Source: CBDDHT01 sp965228615 (lineage in GTDB: Bacteria > Pseudomonadota > Alphaproteobacteria > Rhizobiales > Methyloligellaceae). Taken from it: 64,000 nt of DNA. Below are positions 17,227 through 27,200 of the stretch, in pieces. Positions within the stretch are counted from its first letter, which is position 1, and every line of letters begins with the position of its first letter. The stretch is taken from contig CBDDHT010000001.1 in assembly GCA_965228615.1 (NCBI GenBank), positions 863,034 to 927,033 of the forward strand, written 5' to 3'. The notes beneath the pieces were generated by a model. That model was not told where the DNA came from, searched no databases, and saw nothing but the letters and a program-made list of their open reading frames with translations. The translations under genes and the position numbers were made by a program.

Positions 17227-17891
17227 AGATCAGTCATCATATCGATGATGCAACCGCGCTGCGCTATGCGAGTGGCGATCTGGACGAGGCCTTCGCCGTC
17301 GTCGTTGCCTCGCATCTCTCTAACTGTGCTGTGTGCCGTCAGGCTGTTCACGCATCCGAGCAGGTTGGTGGCGAACTCTTGGAGGCCATTGTCGAGGTGC
17401 CGCTGACCAATGGCGCTCTGTCAGCGGTCATGAGCCGCGTCGAGGCAGTGAGTGATCGAGAGACACTGGCCGTCAGCAACAAGGACAAGGACCTGGACGG
17501 AGCCGGGGATCTGCCGGTTCCTCTGCGGCGCTACTTCGACAACGGGCTCGATGGTGTCCGATGGAAGGCGATTGGGCCAGGTGTTTGGCGCCATCGCCTT
17601 GAGTTGACTTCCGATGATGGCGGTTCACTGTTTTTGCTAAAGATTGCACCTGGCAAGAAGGTGCCCGAACACGGCCATGGCGGGAGCGAAATGACTCTGA
17701 TCCTGAGCGGTTCCTACTGTGACGAATTTGGACGTTTTGCGGCGGGCGATATCGCCGACCTCGACGAGCATGTGGAGCATCAGCCCCATGTCGATTCAGC
17801 TGAACCGTGCATCTGCCTTGTCGCAACCGAGGCGCCGACCCGGTTCAAAGGCCCGTTCAGTCGCCTGATGCAGCCTTTCGTCGGTATCTAG
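17223..17891 (+). CDS. chrR: ChrR-type zinc anti-sigma factor
   Basis: The 222-residue protein has the two ChrR domains. The anti-sigma domain holds zinc ligands H6, H31, C35 and C38 in HLSNCAVC, the same residue numbers as in R. sphaeroides ChrR. The C-terminal cupin domain has H150, H152, E156 and H186, equal to the ChrR set after a nine-residue shift. In the family, ChrR holds RpoE inactive until singlet oxygen or organic peroxides trigger its loss. The start overlaps the sigma stop (ATGA), typical for translational coupling of a sigma/anti-sigma pair. Confidence 0.93.
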   Translation: MKISHHIDDATALRYASGDLDEAFAVVVASHLSNCAVCRQAVHASEQVGGELLEAIVEVPLTNGALSAVMSRVEAVSDRETLAVSNKDKDLDGAGDLPVPLRRYFDNGLDGVRWKAIGPGVWRHRLELTSDDGGSLFLLKIAPGKKVPEHGHGGSEMTLILSGSYCDEFGRFAAGDIADLDEHVEHQPHVDSAEPCICLVATEAPTRFKGPFSRLMQPFVGI

Positions 17892-17911
17892 TACCGGAAA
17901 GGGCTCTAGAC

Positions 17912-18688
17912 ATGGCGTCACGTCCCTCAAGATGGGGCACAGTCTGGATTACGGGCGCAAGCAGCGGTATCGGCGCAGCACTGGCGACGCTGATTGCAGA
18001 ACAATCGGGCGCGGATATCATCGCGGCATCGGCGCGGTCGACTGACAAGCTTGAGGCTCTTTCCAAGGCCAACCCCACGATCAAATCCTATCCTGTCGAC
18101 GTGACGGATGCTGCGGCTATTGCCGAATGTGTTGCAGGCATAGAGGAAGCGAGCGGGCCGATCGAATTGGCCGTTCTATGCGCCGGGACCTGGAAGCTCA
18201 CGGATATCGAAAGGTTTGATATTGCCTCTGCGCGCGCGGGGATCGAGGTCAACTATATGGGTGTCATTCATGCACTGGATGCCGTTGTTCCGGGCATGAT
18301 GAAACGCCGCTCCGGCCACATCGCAATCGTTGCATCCGTTGCCGGATACCGAGGCCTTCCGCTTTCGGCGGCCTATGGGCCGACAAAGGCGGCATTGATA
18401 AATCTGGCCGAGACGTTGCGCGCCGAGTTGCGCCCCCATGGGATCACGGTTTCGATCGTAAACCCAGGTTTCGTCGACACGCCGATGACGTCGGATAATC
18501 CCTTTCCAATGCCTGGAATCATTTCGGCCGAATCCGCGGCACAGAGTCTCTTGGCCGGACTGGAAGCCAAAAAATACGAAATCGTGTTTCCGAAGACCTT
18601 CGGCTATTCGGTCAAGGCGCTGCGCTGTCTGCCTAACACGGTTTTCTTTTGGATTGTCAGAACATTCATCATGAAAAAGACGTCCTGA
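17912..18688 (+). CDS. SDR family oxidoreductase in the rpoE-chrR operon
   Basis: The 258-residue protein is a classical short-chain dehydrogenase: ITGASSGIGAALA at residues 10-22, NNAG-equivalent CAGTW, SVAGYRGLPLSAAYGPTK with intact Ser, Tyr and Lys, and a C-terminal extension with a hydrophobic segment (PNTVFFWIVRTFI) that could touch the membrane. It starts 20 bases after chrR, so it is probably part of the same transcript. Genes of this kind are found among singlet-oxygen response genes with DUF1365 and CFA synthase; a role in lipid modification is inferred. Confidence 0.87.
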   Translation: MASRPSRWGTVWITGASSGIGAALATLIAEQSGADIIAASARSTDKLEALSKANPTIKSYPVDVTDAAAIAECVAGIEEASGPIELAVLCAGTWKLTDIERFDIASARAGIEVNYMGVIHALDAVVPGMMKRRSGHIAIVASVAGYRGLPLSAAYGPTKAALINLAETLRAELRPHGITVSIVNPGFVDTPMTSDNPFPMPGIISAESAAQSLLAGLEAKKYEIVFPKTFGYSVKALRCLPNTVFFWIVRTFIMKKTS

Positions 18689-18722
18689 TCCAAGGGGTTT
18701 TTCACAGTATGAATGTCGGGTC

Positions 18723-20072
18723 TTAGAGCGATCGCGAATGCTTGGCCTGACTCTTGGCCAGATAGGTGTCGAACACGGCGGCAACGATGCGGGCAAGCGG
18801 TGCCCCCGTCTCCGTCAAAGACAGATGGTCATCGTCTTGCGCGACGATGGCGTCCCGCTGAAGCTCGCGGAGCGCCGGTATTTCCGCCGCGTACCAGTCA
18901 CGGGGGCGGTCATGTCTGTCGCCTGCATCGCGCAAATCGATTTCGCCATCGCACATGATCCTTTCGATCACGTGCGCGCGAAGGGCGTCGTCAGCGCTAA
19001 TCGCATGACCGCGCGCCACCGGCAACCTGCCGGACCGAACGGCACGCGCCCAGGCGCCGGTCTCTGCGATATTCTGGACATAACCGCTCGGAGTGCGGCC
19101 GATTGACGTTGCCCCAAGCCCCAAAAGCGTCTGGGCAGTGTCGCTGGTGTAGCCTTGGAAGTTACGGCGCAAGCGTCCTGACCTGGCTGCAATGGCCAGG
19201 TCGTCTTCGGGGAGGGCAAAATGGTCGATGCCGATCGCCTTGTAGCCATGTTGCTTAAGAGCCTGTGCCGCCGTTGATGCCTGCCGGGTCCGCTCATCGT
19301 TTCCAGGCAGGGCATCGGTGTCGATCATCCGCTGGTTCTTGGCCATCCAGGGGACATGCGCATAACCAAAGAGCGCAATACGGTTCGGTCGCAGGTCGGC
19401 GCAGATTTCGACGGTCCGAGCGAGCGACTCGCTCGTCTGATTGGGCAGGCCGTAGATGAGGTCAAAGTTGATATTGGTGACGCCGGCGTCCCTCAGTCGG
19501 TCGGTCGCGTTTGCCACCATCTCAGGTGGTTGAATGCGATTGATCGCTTGTTGAACCGCCGGATCGAACTCCTGTACGCCAAAGCTTGCGCGTGAATAGC
19601 CAAGGGCACCGATGCGCTCGACCATCGTGTCGGACAAAGTACGCGGATCGGATTCGATGGCCAGTTCGGCATCCGGGGTGAAGGAGAAGGACGAATGCAA
19701 ATGGTCCGTGAGCGACTCGAGATCGTCCGGTTCGAGAACCGTTGGCGTGCCGCCGCCCCAATGCAAATGTGCAACGGGCATCGAGGTCGGGAGGGCGTCG
19801 GTCAGATTGTCGATTTCCCGATGCAGATCGGCGACATAGTCGGCCACCGGCTCGCGGCGGGACGCAAGTTTCATGTTGCAACCGCAATACCAGCACATTT
19901 TCCGGCAGAACGGCACGTGAAGATACAGGGATATCGGATCGGTGGTGTCGAGCTGGCTCAGCCAGTCACGATAGGTTTCTTCCGGAAAGTCCTGCTGAAA
20001 ATGGGGAGCCGTCGGATAGCTCGTATAGCGTGGTGTCGGCCGCCCGGCGTACTTGTCTACGATCGTCTGCAT
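18723..20072 (-). CDS. hemN: Oxygen-independent coproporphyrinogen III oxidase
   Basis: HemN is a radical-SAM enzyme that converts coproporphyrinogen III to protoporphyrinogen IX in haem synthesis without oxygen. The 449-residue protein has YTSYPTAPHF, the [4Fe-4S] motif CRKMCWYCGC (CxxxCxxC), GGGTPTVL, and the C-terminal HemN domain with the usual KGIDHFALPEDDLA. GGAGGA lies seven bases before the ATG at 20072. An FNR-type box TTGAC-TAAG-ATCAA lies 52 bases upstream, which fits induction at low oxygen. The long neighbouring operon on the same strand ends 175 bases upstream. Confidence 0.95.
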   Translation of the reverse strand: MQTIVDKYAGRPTPRYTSYPTAPHFQQDFPEETYRDWLSQLDTTDPISLYLHVPFCRKMCWYCGCNMKLASRREPVADYVADLHREIDNLTDALPTSMPVAHLHWGGGTPTVLEPDDLESLTDHLHSSFSFTPDAELAIESDPRTLSDTMVERIGALGYSRASFGVQEFDPAVQQAINRIQPPEMVANATDRLRDAGVTNINFDLIYGLPNQTSESLARTVEICADLRPNRIALFGYAHVPWMAKNQRMIDTDALPGNDERTRQASTAAQALKQHGYKAIGIDHFALPEDDLAIAARSGRLRRNFQGYTSDTAQTLLGLGATSIGRTPSGYVQNIAETGAWARAVRSGRLPVARGHAISADDALRAHVIERIMCDGEIDLRDAGDRHDRPRDWYAAEIPALRELQRDAIVAQDDDHLSLTETGAPLARIVAAVFDTYLAKSQAKHSRSL

Positions 20073-20123
20073 CGAGGATCCTCCGCAATGCTCCGACGTT
20101 GGACCGGACATTCGCCCGCCGCC

Positions 20124-20137
20124 TTGACTAAGATCAA
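20124..20137 (-). promoter_or_regulatory. FNR/FixK-type box upstream of hemN
   Basis: TTGAC-TAAG-ATCAA matches the FNR/FixK consensus TTGAT-N4-ATCAA at nine of ten positions and lies 52 bases before the hemN ATG, a common place for oxygen control of hemN in alphaproteobacteria. Confidence 0.7.
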
Positions 20138-20246
20138 TGTCGCATCAGCCTGTTTTTGACCGGAATTCGTTAGGCGTGGATTTGCAGACGGACGCTATGC
20201 GTCCAAAACGCGGCGCGTTTGGAAGCGCTTCTTGCTAGAAGAAGGT

Positions 20247-21527
20247 TTAGGCCGCAACGTGCTCCGAAATCGGTTGGAAACGGGTAGTTCCCGAGTCTGG
20301 CTTCGTCAGTCGAAACAGGCCGACATCGATGATCCCGTCCAGGAACCCAGCCTCGCAGTAGGATAAATAGTATTGCCACTTGCGACGGAAACGTTCATCG
20401 AAACCCATCTCGGCGATGCGAGACCAACCTGCATCGAAGCGGTCGCCCCACTCCTGCAACGTGCGCGCGTAACAGTTGCCGAAGCTGCCAACATTCTCAC
20501 AGGCGAGACCGGCATCGGCGGCCCGGCGCTGCATGATTTCCGAGGTTGGAAGCATACCGCCGGGGAAGATGTAACGCTGTATGAAATCGGTCTTCCGCCG
20601 GTAACGTTCGAAGGCCGCCTCGTCCATTGTGATGGCCTGAATGACGGCAGTTCCGCCTGGATTCAGCCGGTCATGAATGCTCTGGAAGAATGTCGGCCAG
20701 TTCTCCTCCCCAACCGCTTCGATCATCTCGATGGAGACGATGTGATCGAAGCTGCTGGACACATCGCGATAGTCCTGGAAGCAAAATCTGCAAACATCGC
20801 TCAAGCCTTCGCGCCGCGCGACAGCGCGCGCAAACGCCAATTGCTCACGCGAAAGGGTAATTCCGGTGACGGTCGCACCGGTGCGGATTGCCGTTGCGCG
20901 CGCAAATGCACCCCAACCGCATCCAATCTCCAGGATCGTGTCGCCAGGCGTTGTCTCCAGCGCATGGTGGATCAGGTCGAATTTTGCGGCTTGCGCCTCC
21001 TCGAGAGTAGCAGCGCCTGAGCCATAATAGGCGCTTGAGTAGACGAGCGCTTCATCCAGCCATAAGCGGTAGAAATCGTTTCCGAGATCATAGTGGTCCG
21101 AGATGTTGCGCTGACTGCCTTGCCGTGTATTCCGCCGTGCCCGATGTGCCAGCCTGTCGCCGATACGGACTTTGAATAGACCCCGGCTGGATGATTCCAG
21201 CGACTGACGATTGCGTAGGAAGAATGCGAACAATGCCTGGAGATCGGAACAATCGATATGACCGGCGAGATAGGCTTCGGCAAACCCGAGCGATCCGCGG
21301 CGAATTGATTGCGTGATTGCGCTATAATTCCTCAACGTCAGTACGGGTTCCTTGTGTGTCCCGGCGCGCCCGAAGCGCAGGCGGCTGCCTGTCGGCATTT
21401 CGATCAGCACGGAGCCTTGCGGCTCCCATGCGAGAAGACGTTTGCCGCCTCTTCTCACAACGGGTGTCAACAGACTGGTCAAGACGCTAAGGCCGCTCAT
21501 CCGGCCTGCCGTCAATTCCTCAAGCAT
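20247..21527 (-). CDS. cfa: Cyclopropane-fatty-acyl-phospholipid synthase
   Basis: The 426-residue enzyme transfers a methylene group from S-adenosylmethionine to unsaturated phospholipid acyl chains at the inner membrane. After an N-terminal domain (about 1-120) the methyltransferase domain shows HYDLGNDFYRLWLDEALVYS, the SAM motif ILEIGCGWGAFA, and the CFA-typical IFPGGMLPT and WQYYLSYCEAGF. The start is ATG 21527 just past the DUF1365 stop, with GAGAG upstream. It is the last of three genes (FAD oxidoreductase, DUF1365, CFA) behind an RpoE-type promoter. In R. sphaeroides a CFA homologue is part of the singlet-oxygen response. Confidence 0.93.
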   Translation of the reverse strand: MLEELTAGRMSGLSVLTSLLTPVVRRGGKRLLAWEPQGSVLIEMPTGSRLRFGRAGTHKEPVLTLRNYSAITQSIRRGSLGFAEAYLAGHIDCSDLQALFAFFLRNRQSLESSSRGLFKVRIGDRLAHRARRNTRQGSQRNISDHYDLGNDFYRLWLDEALVYSSAYYGSGAATLEEAQAAKFDLIHHALETTPGDTILEIGCGWGAFARATAIRTGATVTGITLSREQLAFARAVARREGLSDVCRFCFQDYRDVSSSFDHIVSIEMIEAVGEENWPTFFQSIHDRLNPGGTAVIQAITMDEAAFERYRRKTDFIQRYIFPGGMLPTSEIMQRRAADAGLACENVGSFGNCYARTLQEWGDRFDAGWSRIAEMGFDERFRRKWQYYLSYCEAGFLDGIIDVGLFRLTKPDSGTTRFQPISEHVAA

Positions 21528-21531
21528 TGTG

Positions 21532-22320
21532 CTAGAAACTCTCGTTTGGGCGATCGATAAAAGTGATGGGGTCTTTGGGGGGAGGCGGGCGGCGCACAAT
21601 GCGTACGCCCTTCAACCAAAGCTTGGCAGCTTCAAGATGGATTCCAGCAATCACCTTCACAGTCATCCAGCCCGTGCGCCCGAGGCTCCGGAGCAGCGTA
21701 CGATCGCTGAGCGGTGCATGCGTTCCCCGGAAATAGGCCTTGAGGAGAGGGCCACCGCCATCGTCGAGTGCGACACCGACAGTCAATGCATCACGCGGTG
21801 ACGTCACGTGAAATCGATATCGTCCCTCACTCGTATTGAAAGGCGAAACATAAAACCGCTTCCGGCAACTCTGCGCGATGATGTCCTGTTCATTGCTCGT
21901 GTGCGTCGGAAGAACATAGGTCTTACGCTGACCGAAGGTATTGCTGACTTCGTAAATCAGAAGTCGGATGCGATCTTCGCGGTCGGAGCCGAAATAGACC
22001 GTCAGTGGGTTGAAAGCATAACCAAGGATGCGCGGGTAGCAGAGCATTCGGAAGCGGGTGATCGTGGTCCCATATCCGCTCTTTCGGGCAATTCCCAGCA
22101 AATAGTCGGGAAGGGACGATCCATCGCCATAGTCGCGATCGTGGATGCTGATCAGGTTGAAGCTATTGTGCGAGAAAGTCCTTGTTTGCTCGGCCGCTTC
22201 ATCCAGATGGGCGACGTCCAGCAGCAGTGAAAACACTCTGTACCGCAGAGCATGCAAACGAGGGCGCAGCCTTTTATGTACGACCAGGCCGTCGTATACC
22301 GCATGTCGCTCAAGGCTCAT
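21532..22320 (-). CDS. DUF1365 family protein
   Basis: The 262-residue protein belongs to DUF1365, seen almost always between an FAD-dependent oxidoreductase and a CFA synthase gene. Recognisable stretches are HKRLRPRLHALRYRVFSLLLD at the start, GYAFNPLTVYF, SNTFGQRKTYVLP and KRFYVSPF. Its biochemical role is unknown; lipid modification is inferred from neighbours. It overlaps the upstream gene by four bases (ATGA). Confidence 0.92.
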   Translation of the reverse strand: MSLERHAVYDGLVVHKRLRPRLHALRYRVFSLLLDVAHLDEAAEQTRTFSHNSFNLISIHDRDYGDGSSLPDYLLGIARKSGYGTTITRFRMLCYPRILGYAFNPLTVYFGSDREDRIRLLIYEVSNTFGQRKTYVLPTHTSNEQDIIAQSCRKRFYVSPFNTSEGRYRFHVTSPRDALTVGVALDDGGGPLLKAYFRGTHAPLSDRTLLRSLGRTGWMTVKVIAGIHLEAAKLWLKGVRIVRRPPPPKDPITFIDRPNESF

Positions 22321-23657
22321 TCCGCCGCCTCGACGGGCCGCCGCTGTTCCTTGAGACTGGTGACAAAGATCCGTCCCGATTCATTCTCGACCCGCCAGGG
22401 ACGCCTCGTCCCGCCAAGTTGTTCGGCGACGGCCAGGCCACTCTGCAATCCGTCTTCATGGAAACCGGCGCCAAAATAGGCACCGCAAAACCATGTGCGT
22501 CTGCGACCTTGCAGTTCCCAGAGGCTTCGCTGCGCCTGCATCGCGTCGGCGGAATAGATCGGATGTTCGTATGTAAATTCGGCATCGACAGCTTTTGGAT
22601 GCAGTGGCTCCGGTGGATTCAGCGAGACGAAGATGTTGGTGCCATCGTCGAGATTCTGCAACCTGTTCATCCAATAGGTCAGCGAGAGCTCGCTCTCTGT
22701 CCCACATGTTCGCTTCAGATAATTCCAACTGGACCAAAGGCGCTGGCGTCGCGGCATAAGACGTCTGTCCCGATGCAGCACAGCCCGGTTCTTCCGATAA
22801 TGAAACGCGCCGAGCCGATTTTGTTCAAGCTCATCTGAATCGCTCAGCATGGTCAGCGCCTGGTCGGCATGCGTGGCAAGGACGACATGGTCGAAGGGGC
22901 GAATGACACCGCGCTCATCTTCGATCTGCACGAACCTCGGGTGCCTGGAGATGCGCTTTACGGCGCAAGACCGCGCGACCGCGAAATCACCGTCTTCCAC
23001 GAGGCTTTCGACGTAGGAACGGCTGCCTTGCGTTACGGTCCGCCAGTGAGGACGCCCTCTGAACTGCAGCATGCCATGGTTTGCATAGAACTGAATGAAA
23101 GCGGTCGCTGGAAAATCGAGCATGTCCTCCATGACCGTCGACCAGATCGCAGCGCCCATCGGGACGATATGGTCATCGATGAAGGCCTGCGAGTAGCCTT
23201 CACGCGCCAAGAATGTTCCCAGTGCGGTGTTGGTGGGATAGTTGGTCGCCTGCGCTTCGGCAGTACGGAAGAAACGGGAGATATCCGACAGCAACCGCCA
23301 GTGACGTGGCCGAACCAGATTCGCTGACTGGCCGAAAAAACCGCCAAATCCCGACCCGGCATATTCATATCGGCCATTGTTCAACGACAAGGCAAACGAC
23401 ATTTCCGTCGCCTCGGTTGCCACGTTCAGATGCTCGAAAAGCGCAGTTAAATTGGGATAGGTTCGCGCATTATAGACGATGAAGCCCGTGTCGACTGGCA
23501 GCGTTCCGTTGGCTGTCTCGATATCGACCGTGTTTGCATGCCCTCCGAGTCGGGCATCCTGCTCGTACAAGGTTACTTTATGCCGCTTGGAAAGCAGCCA
23601 GGCGGCCGACAGCCCGGAAACGCCGGATCCAATAACCGCGATACTTGAAGATTCCAT
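22317..23657 (-). CDS. FAD-dependent oxidoreductase of the CFA/DUF1365 operon
   Basis: The 446-residue protein opens with a Rossmann motif for FAD (AVIGSGVSGLSAAWLLSKRH) and has the amine oxidase/desaturase-like fold: VDIETANGTLPVDTGFIVYN near the start and a C-terminal GAYFGAGFHEDGLQSGLAVAE. It is the first gene of an operon whose exact RpoE-type promoter lies only 28 bases upstream of the ATG. Relatives are predicted fatty-acid or lipid oxidoreductases acting with CFA synthase. Confidence 0.9.
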   Translation of the reverse strand: MESSSIAVIGSGVSGLSAAWLLSKRHKVTLYEQDARLGGHANTVDIETANGTLPVDTGFIVYNARTYPNLTALFEHLNVATEATEMSFALSLNNGRYEYAGSGFGGFFGQSANLVRPRHWRLLSDISRFFRTAEAQATNYPTNTALGTFLAREGYSQAFIDDHIVPMGAAIWSTVMEDMLDFPATAFIQFYANHGMLQFRGRPHWRTVTQGSRSYVESLVEDGDFAVARSCAVKRISRHPRFVQIEDERGVIRPFDHVVLATHADQALTMLSDSDELEQNRLGAFHYRKNRAVLHRDRRLMPRRQRLWSSWNYLKRTCGTESELSLTYWMNRLQNLDDGTNIFVSLNPPEPLHPKAVDAEFTYEHPIYSADAMQAQRSLWELQGRRRTWFCGAYFGAGFHEDGLQSGLAVAEQLGGTRRPWRVENESGRIFVTSLKEQRRPVEAAE

Positions 23658-23684
23658 AGCGAAGTGCCCGTTGAACTCTGATCA

Positions 23685-23713
23685 TTTTACGCTATGAGCG
23701 GTCGGCCGGATCA
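23685..23713 (-). promoter_or_regulatory. RpoE (singlet-oxygen type) promoter
   Basis: On the minus strand TGATCC-N18-TAAAA is an exact fit to the TGATCC-N18-TAANA pattern known for Rhodobacter RpoE. The -10 element ends 28 bases before the FAD oxidoreductase ATG. The cognate sigma factor is encoded at 16627-17226. A second TGATCC at 23761 on the plus strand, before the DUF2177 gene, is followed at the same distance by TACCC and is weaker. Confidence 0.75.
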
Positions 23714-23818
23714 CAGGGGCCAGATGCTTTGGACTGTGGAGTTGGCCTCGAATAGGTGTGTGATCCGAGGCAGGTAGGCCCGCGTACCCGCATGGCATTT
23801 CTGCAGGATACGGATATC

Positions 23819-24226
23819 ATGCTTCAATACGCGACAGCCTATTTCATTACTGTACTGGTTTTCCTTGCCATCGATTTCGTGTGGTTGTCGCGTGTGGCGA
23901 AGCGGTTCTATCGTGATCGCCTTGGCGATTTGCTTCTCGACAAGCCGCGCATGACGGCGGCGGTGGCCTTCTATGCAGCCTATGTGATCGGCATCGTGAT
24001 CTTTGCCGTTGTGCCGGGATTGCAAGAGGGATCTATGGTCACAGCGGGCGTCTACGGCTCGCTTTTTGGTTTTTTCGCCTACGCCACCTACGACATGACC
24101 AACTATGCGACATTGCGCAACTGGCCATTGAGCGTTGCGCTTGTCGATACGGCGTGGGGTACTGTCCTTACCGGATTTTCTGCAGCCGTGGGATATCAGG
24201 GCGTCAGACTGTTGGCTGGGTCATGA
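23819..24226 (+). CDS. DUF2177 family membrane protein
   Basis: The 135-residue protein consists of four predicted membrane helices, starting with YATAYFITVLVFLAIDFVWLS, and the typical DUF2177 stretch VYGSLFGFFAYATYDMTNYATLRNW with a charged turn. Function is unknown. It is divergent from the RpoE-controlled lipid operon. I chose the ATG at 23819 (AGGA ten bases upstream) over 23792, which lacks a ribosome site. Its 3' end overlaps the next gene's 3' end by 23 bases on the opposite strand. Confidence 0.85.
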   Translation: MLQYATAYFITVLVFLAIDFVWLSRVAKRFYRDRLGDLLLDKPRMTAAVAFYAAYVIGIVIFAVVPGLQEGSMVTAGVYGSLFGFFAYATYDMTNYATLRNWPLSVALVDTAWGTVLTGFSAAVGYQGVRLLAGS

Positions 24227-27200
24227 TCTCCGCCGCACCGGTTTCGCTCGGCGTACCGGATTCTGGTGGTGCGTGGCGAATCATGCGTGCAATCCATTGT
24301 TTGGACAGCTTCTCCTGAACGGAGTTCTGAATCAGGCGCTGATGCAGCATCGGGAAGACGACATGATCCAGCGGCTGGTCCTGGTTGAAACAGGAAAAGA
24401 CGACCGATCGCTCTCCGGTTCTGGGGTCTTCGTGCGGCTGTAGGCACTGGGCGCAGATTTCCTTCATCATGCATTGCATCGGTGAGTTGATCGAACCGAT
24501 GGCTTGGTGTTCGGGCTTCAGATACGGCTTCAGTACATCGTGGCGTGCCTGACGGACGGCATCCATCATCCGGTCGGAACCGATGGCAATGATGCGGTCG
24601 ACGTCCTGCATGGGAATCGGAGTCGCTCCGAGATCGCCCTTTGCGTAGGTCGCCATTGCTTGGACGATGTTGCCATGGAAACTGAGATCCGTATCGCGGC
24701 TTGGCGTGAATCCCGGGCCTTCATCGCAGCACCAAACGATCGTATCAGCTGCCGCCTCGATCAGGTCGATGTGATAGCGATCCTGCAATTTCTTATAGCC
24801 CGCAAAATAGAGGACCTTTGAGCCGGCGGCGCGGAAAGCGCGACCGATCGAGAGCAGGACTGCATTGCCAAGTCCGCCGCCGACAAGCATGACCGTCTCG
24901 CCGGACGGTGTCTCGGTCGGCATACCGGTCGGGCCCATCATGATGACGGGTTCACCGGGTTTGAGATACTGGCAGAAGTCGGATGACCCGCCCATTTCCA
25001 GAACGATTAGCGATATGAGATCGCGCTCGGTATCGACCCATGCCCCCGTGAGAGCCAGACCTTCCATGGCGATCGTCGTATCGTCGATCCGTGGTCCGCC
25101 GGTCTCGTAGTTCTGAAGCCGGAAGAATTGCCCTGGCTCGAAGGCCCGGACGGCCATAGGGGCGCGGATAATGACCTCCACAATGCCGGGCGTCAGCCGT
25201 ATCACTTCATGGACAACGGCGCGCAGACCGTCATTGAGATACGCTGCCAAGTCCTTCGCATTCGTCTCCGTTGCCGTATGGCCGCGCAGCACTCTGTCGA
25301 CAGAAGGATATCCCTGTTTGGCGCTGGCCATCGCCTTCACAACGTTGCCGGCATAAGAGGGATGCAGGTCGCCGAAGAAGCTGATGCATCGCCCGTCAGC
25401 TTCCCGGTGGGCAATGACCTGCACATCCTGCGGTTTGGCCGACGCCGGCAGCGTTATGGCCTCGCCGTCATCGTTCAGGGCCTCAAAATACTTTCCGGAA
25501 ACGGACGCATATCCCGGTTGTTCGCGCGCCAGGACCGTATTCGGTTGCGTGCCGGCCGCCACAAGGATTGTGCGAGCCGGTAGACAGACCTCTTCGCCGG
25601 TCCCTTCAAGTCTTCCGTCTTCGCCCAATTTCTGACGCTCGAGGTGAATGGCTTCAACCTGTCCACTGTCGTCGACGTCGATCGCTGATGGAGAGACAAG
25701 TTCCGCGACCCGAATGCCCTGTTCGAACGCCTTGGCAACTTCTTCATGGTTGAGCTGATAGCTCGGTGCATCGGCCAGACGTCGTCGGTAGGCGAGCGTA
25801 ACACCGCCCCAGCTCTCAAGAAGCGGCAGGAATTTTGGTGCTCGACCGTCCGCTCTTGCCGCCTCTCGCTCGGCAATAATCGCTTGTCCATGCGCCAGAA
25901 ACTCGTCGGTAACTTCAAGCTCTTCCGTATTCATGGATTCTCTGACGGCATCGGCGCCGATGTCGTCGGCGAGTGTCGCGTAGCGCGTAGCAAACTTCTC
26001 AACCTGACGAACATAGTAGGCAAGGGCCTCAGTGGCCGTGTCGATGGCCGTCAATCCTCCACCGATGACCACGGCTGGCAGTCTGATCTGCAGGTTGGCA
26101 AGTGAATCCTCCTTGGCGGCTCCCGTCAGTTGCAGCGCCATGAGAAAGTCCGATGCGGCTCTGACGCCGCGCGCGAGACCATTCGGAATGGAAAGGAAGG
26201 TCGGCCGTCCTGCACCCATGCAAAGCGCGATATGGTCGAAGCCCATAGCAAAGGCCTGTTCCGCCGTGATGGCGCCACCGAAGCGCACGCCGCCGAACAT
26301 CGAAAAGCTCTTGCGCCGTTCGAGAAGCAGCCGCAGCAGTTTCAGGTAGTTCTTGTCCCAACGCACGGTAATGCCGTATTCGGCAACGCCACCAAATCCG
26401 GCCAGAACGCGGGAATCGAGCGACTCTCTCAGTTCCGATACGTCGTGGATGGGGTGGAAGTCTTGCCGTTCGCCTTTGGCATCAACACCGCTGATTTCAC
26501 TCGCCAGCGGCTCGATCTTGAGCCCTTCCAGCGCAAACACGTCGTGGCCTTCGTTCTGCAGATAGTGGGACAAAGTATATCCGGCCGGGCCGAGACCGAC
26601 GACGAGAACCTTGTAACCCGACGGCGGCTTCGGCAGTGGGCGCGCGAAGTTCATCGGATTCCAGCGCGTCAGCAGCGAATAGACCTCGAAACCCCACGGT
26701 AGGTCGAGAACGTCTTTGAGCACGCGGGTCTCGACCTGCGGGATATCGACCGGTTCCTGCTTCTGATAGATGCACGCCTTCATGCAATCGTTGCAGATCC
26801 GGTGACCGGTCCCAGCACACATGGGGTTGTCAACAACGATAATTGACAATGCAGCGAGCGCATGGCCGGTACGAAAAGCCTTGTGCATCTCCGAGATGCG
26901 CTCTTCCAGAGGGCAGCCTTCCAATGTGATGCCGAGCGGGTTCTTCGTGAAATCTTTGGTCTTGCGGTCGAGATTGCCGCGTGAGCAGTAGTCGCGGCCC
27001 TGCTCGTGGCAAATGATGCAGTAGTGGGCCTGGTCGAGCGCGCCGATATCGTCGCAGCCTTGATCGGTCAGGTGAAAGGCATCGCGGTCATAAAGCGGTT
27101 TGTCAGCCGGTTGGCGCAGCATCTCAACGCCGTGAACCTCGACCTTTTCAAGCGGCACGAGGTCCGTGTGATCGACCTTCTCAGGCTTGCGGAATACAAC

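Noticed and set aside
23761..23789. Second RpoE-type promoter for the DUF2177 gene
   Set aside because: TGATCC is exact but the -10 at N18 reads TACCC rather than TAANA.
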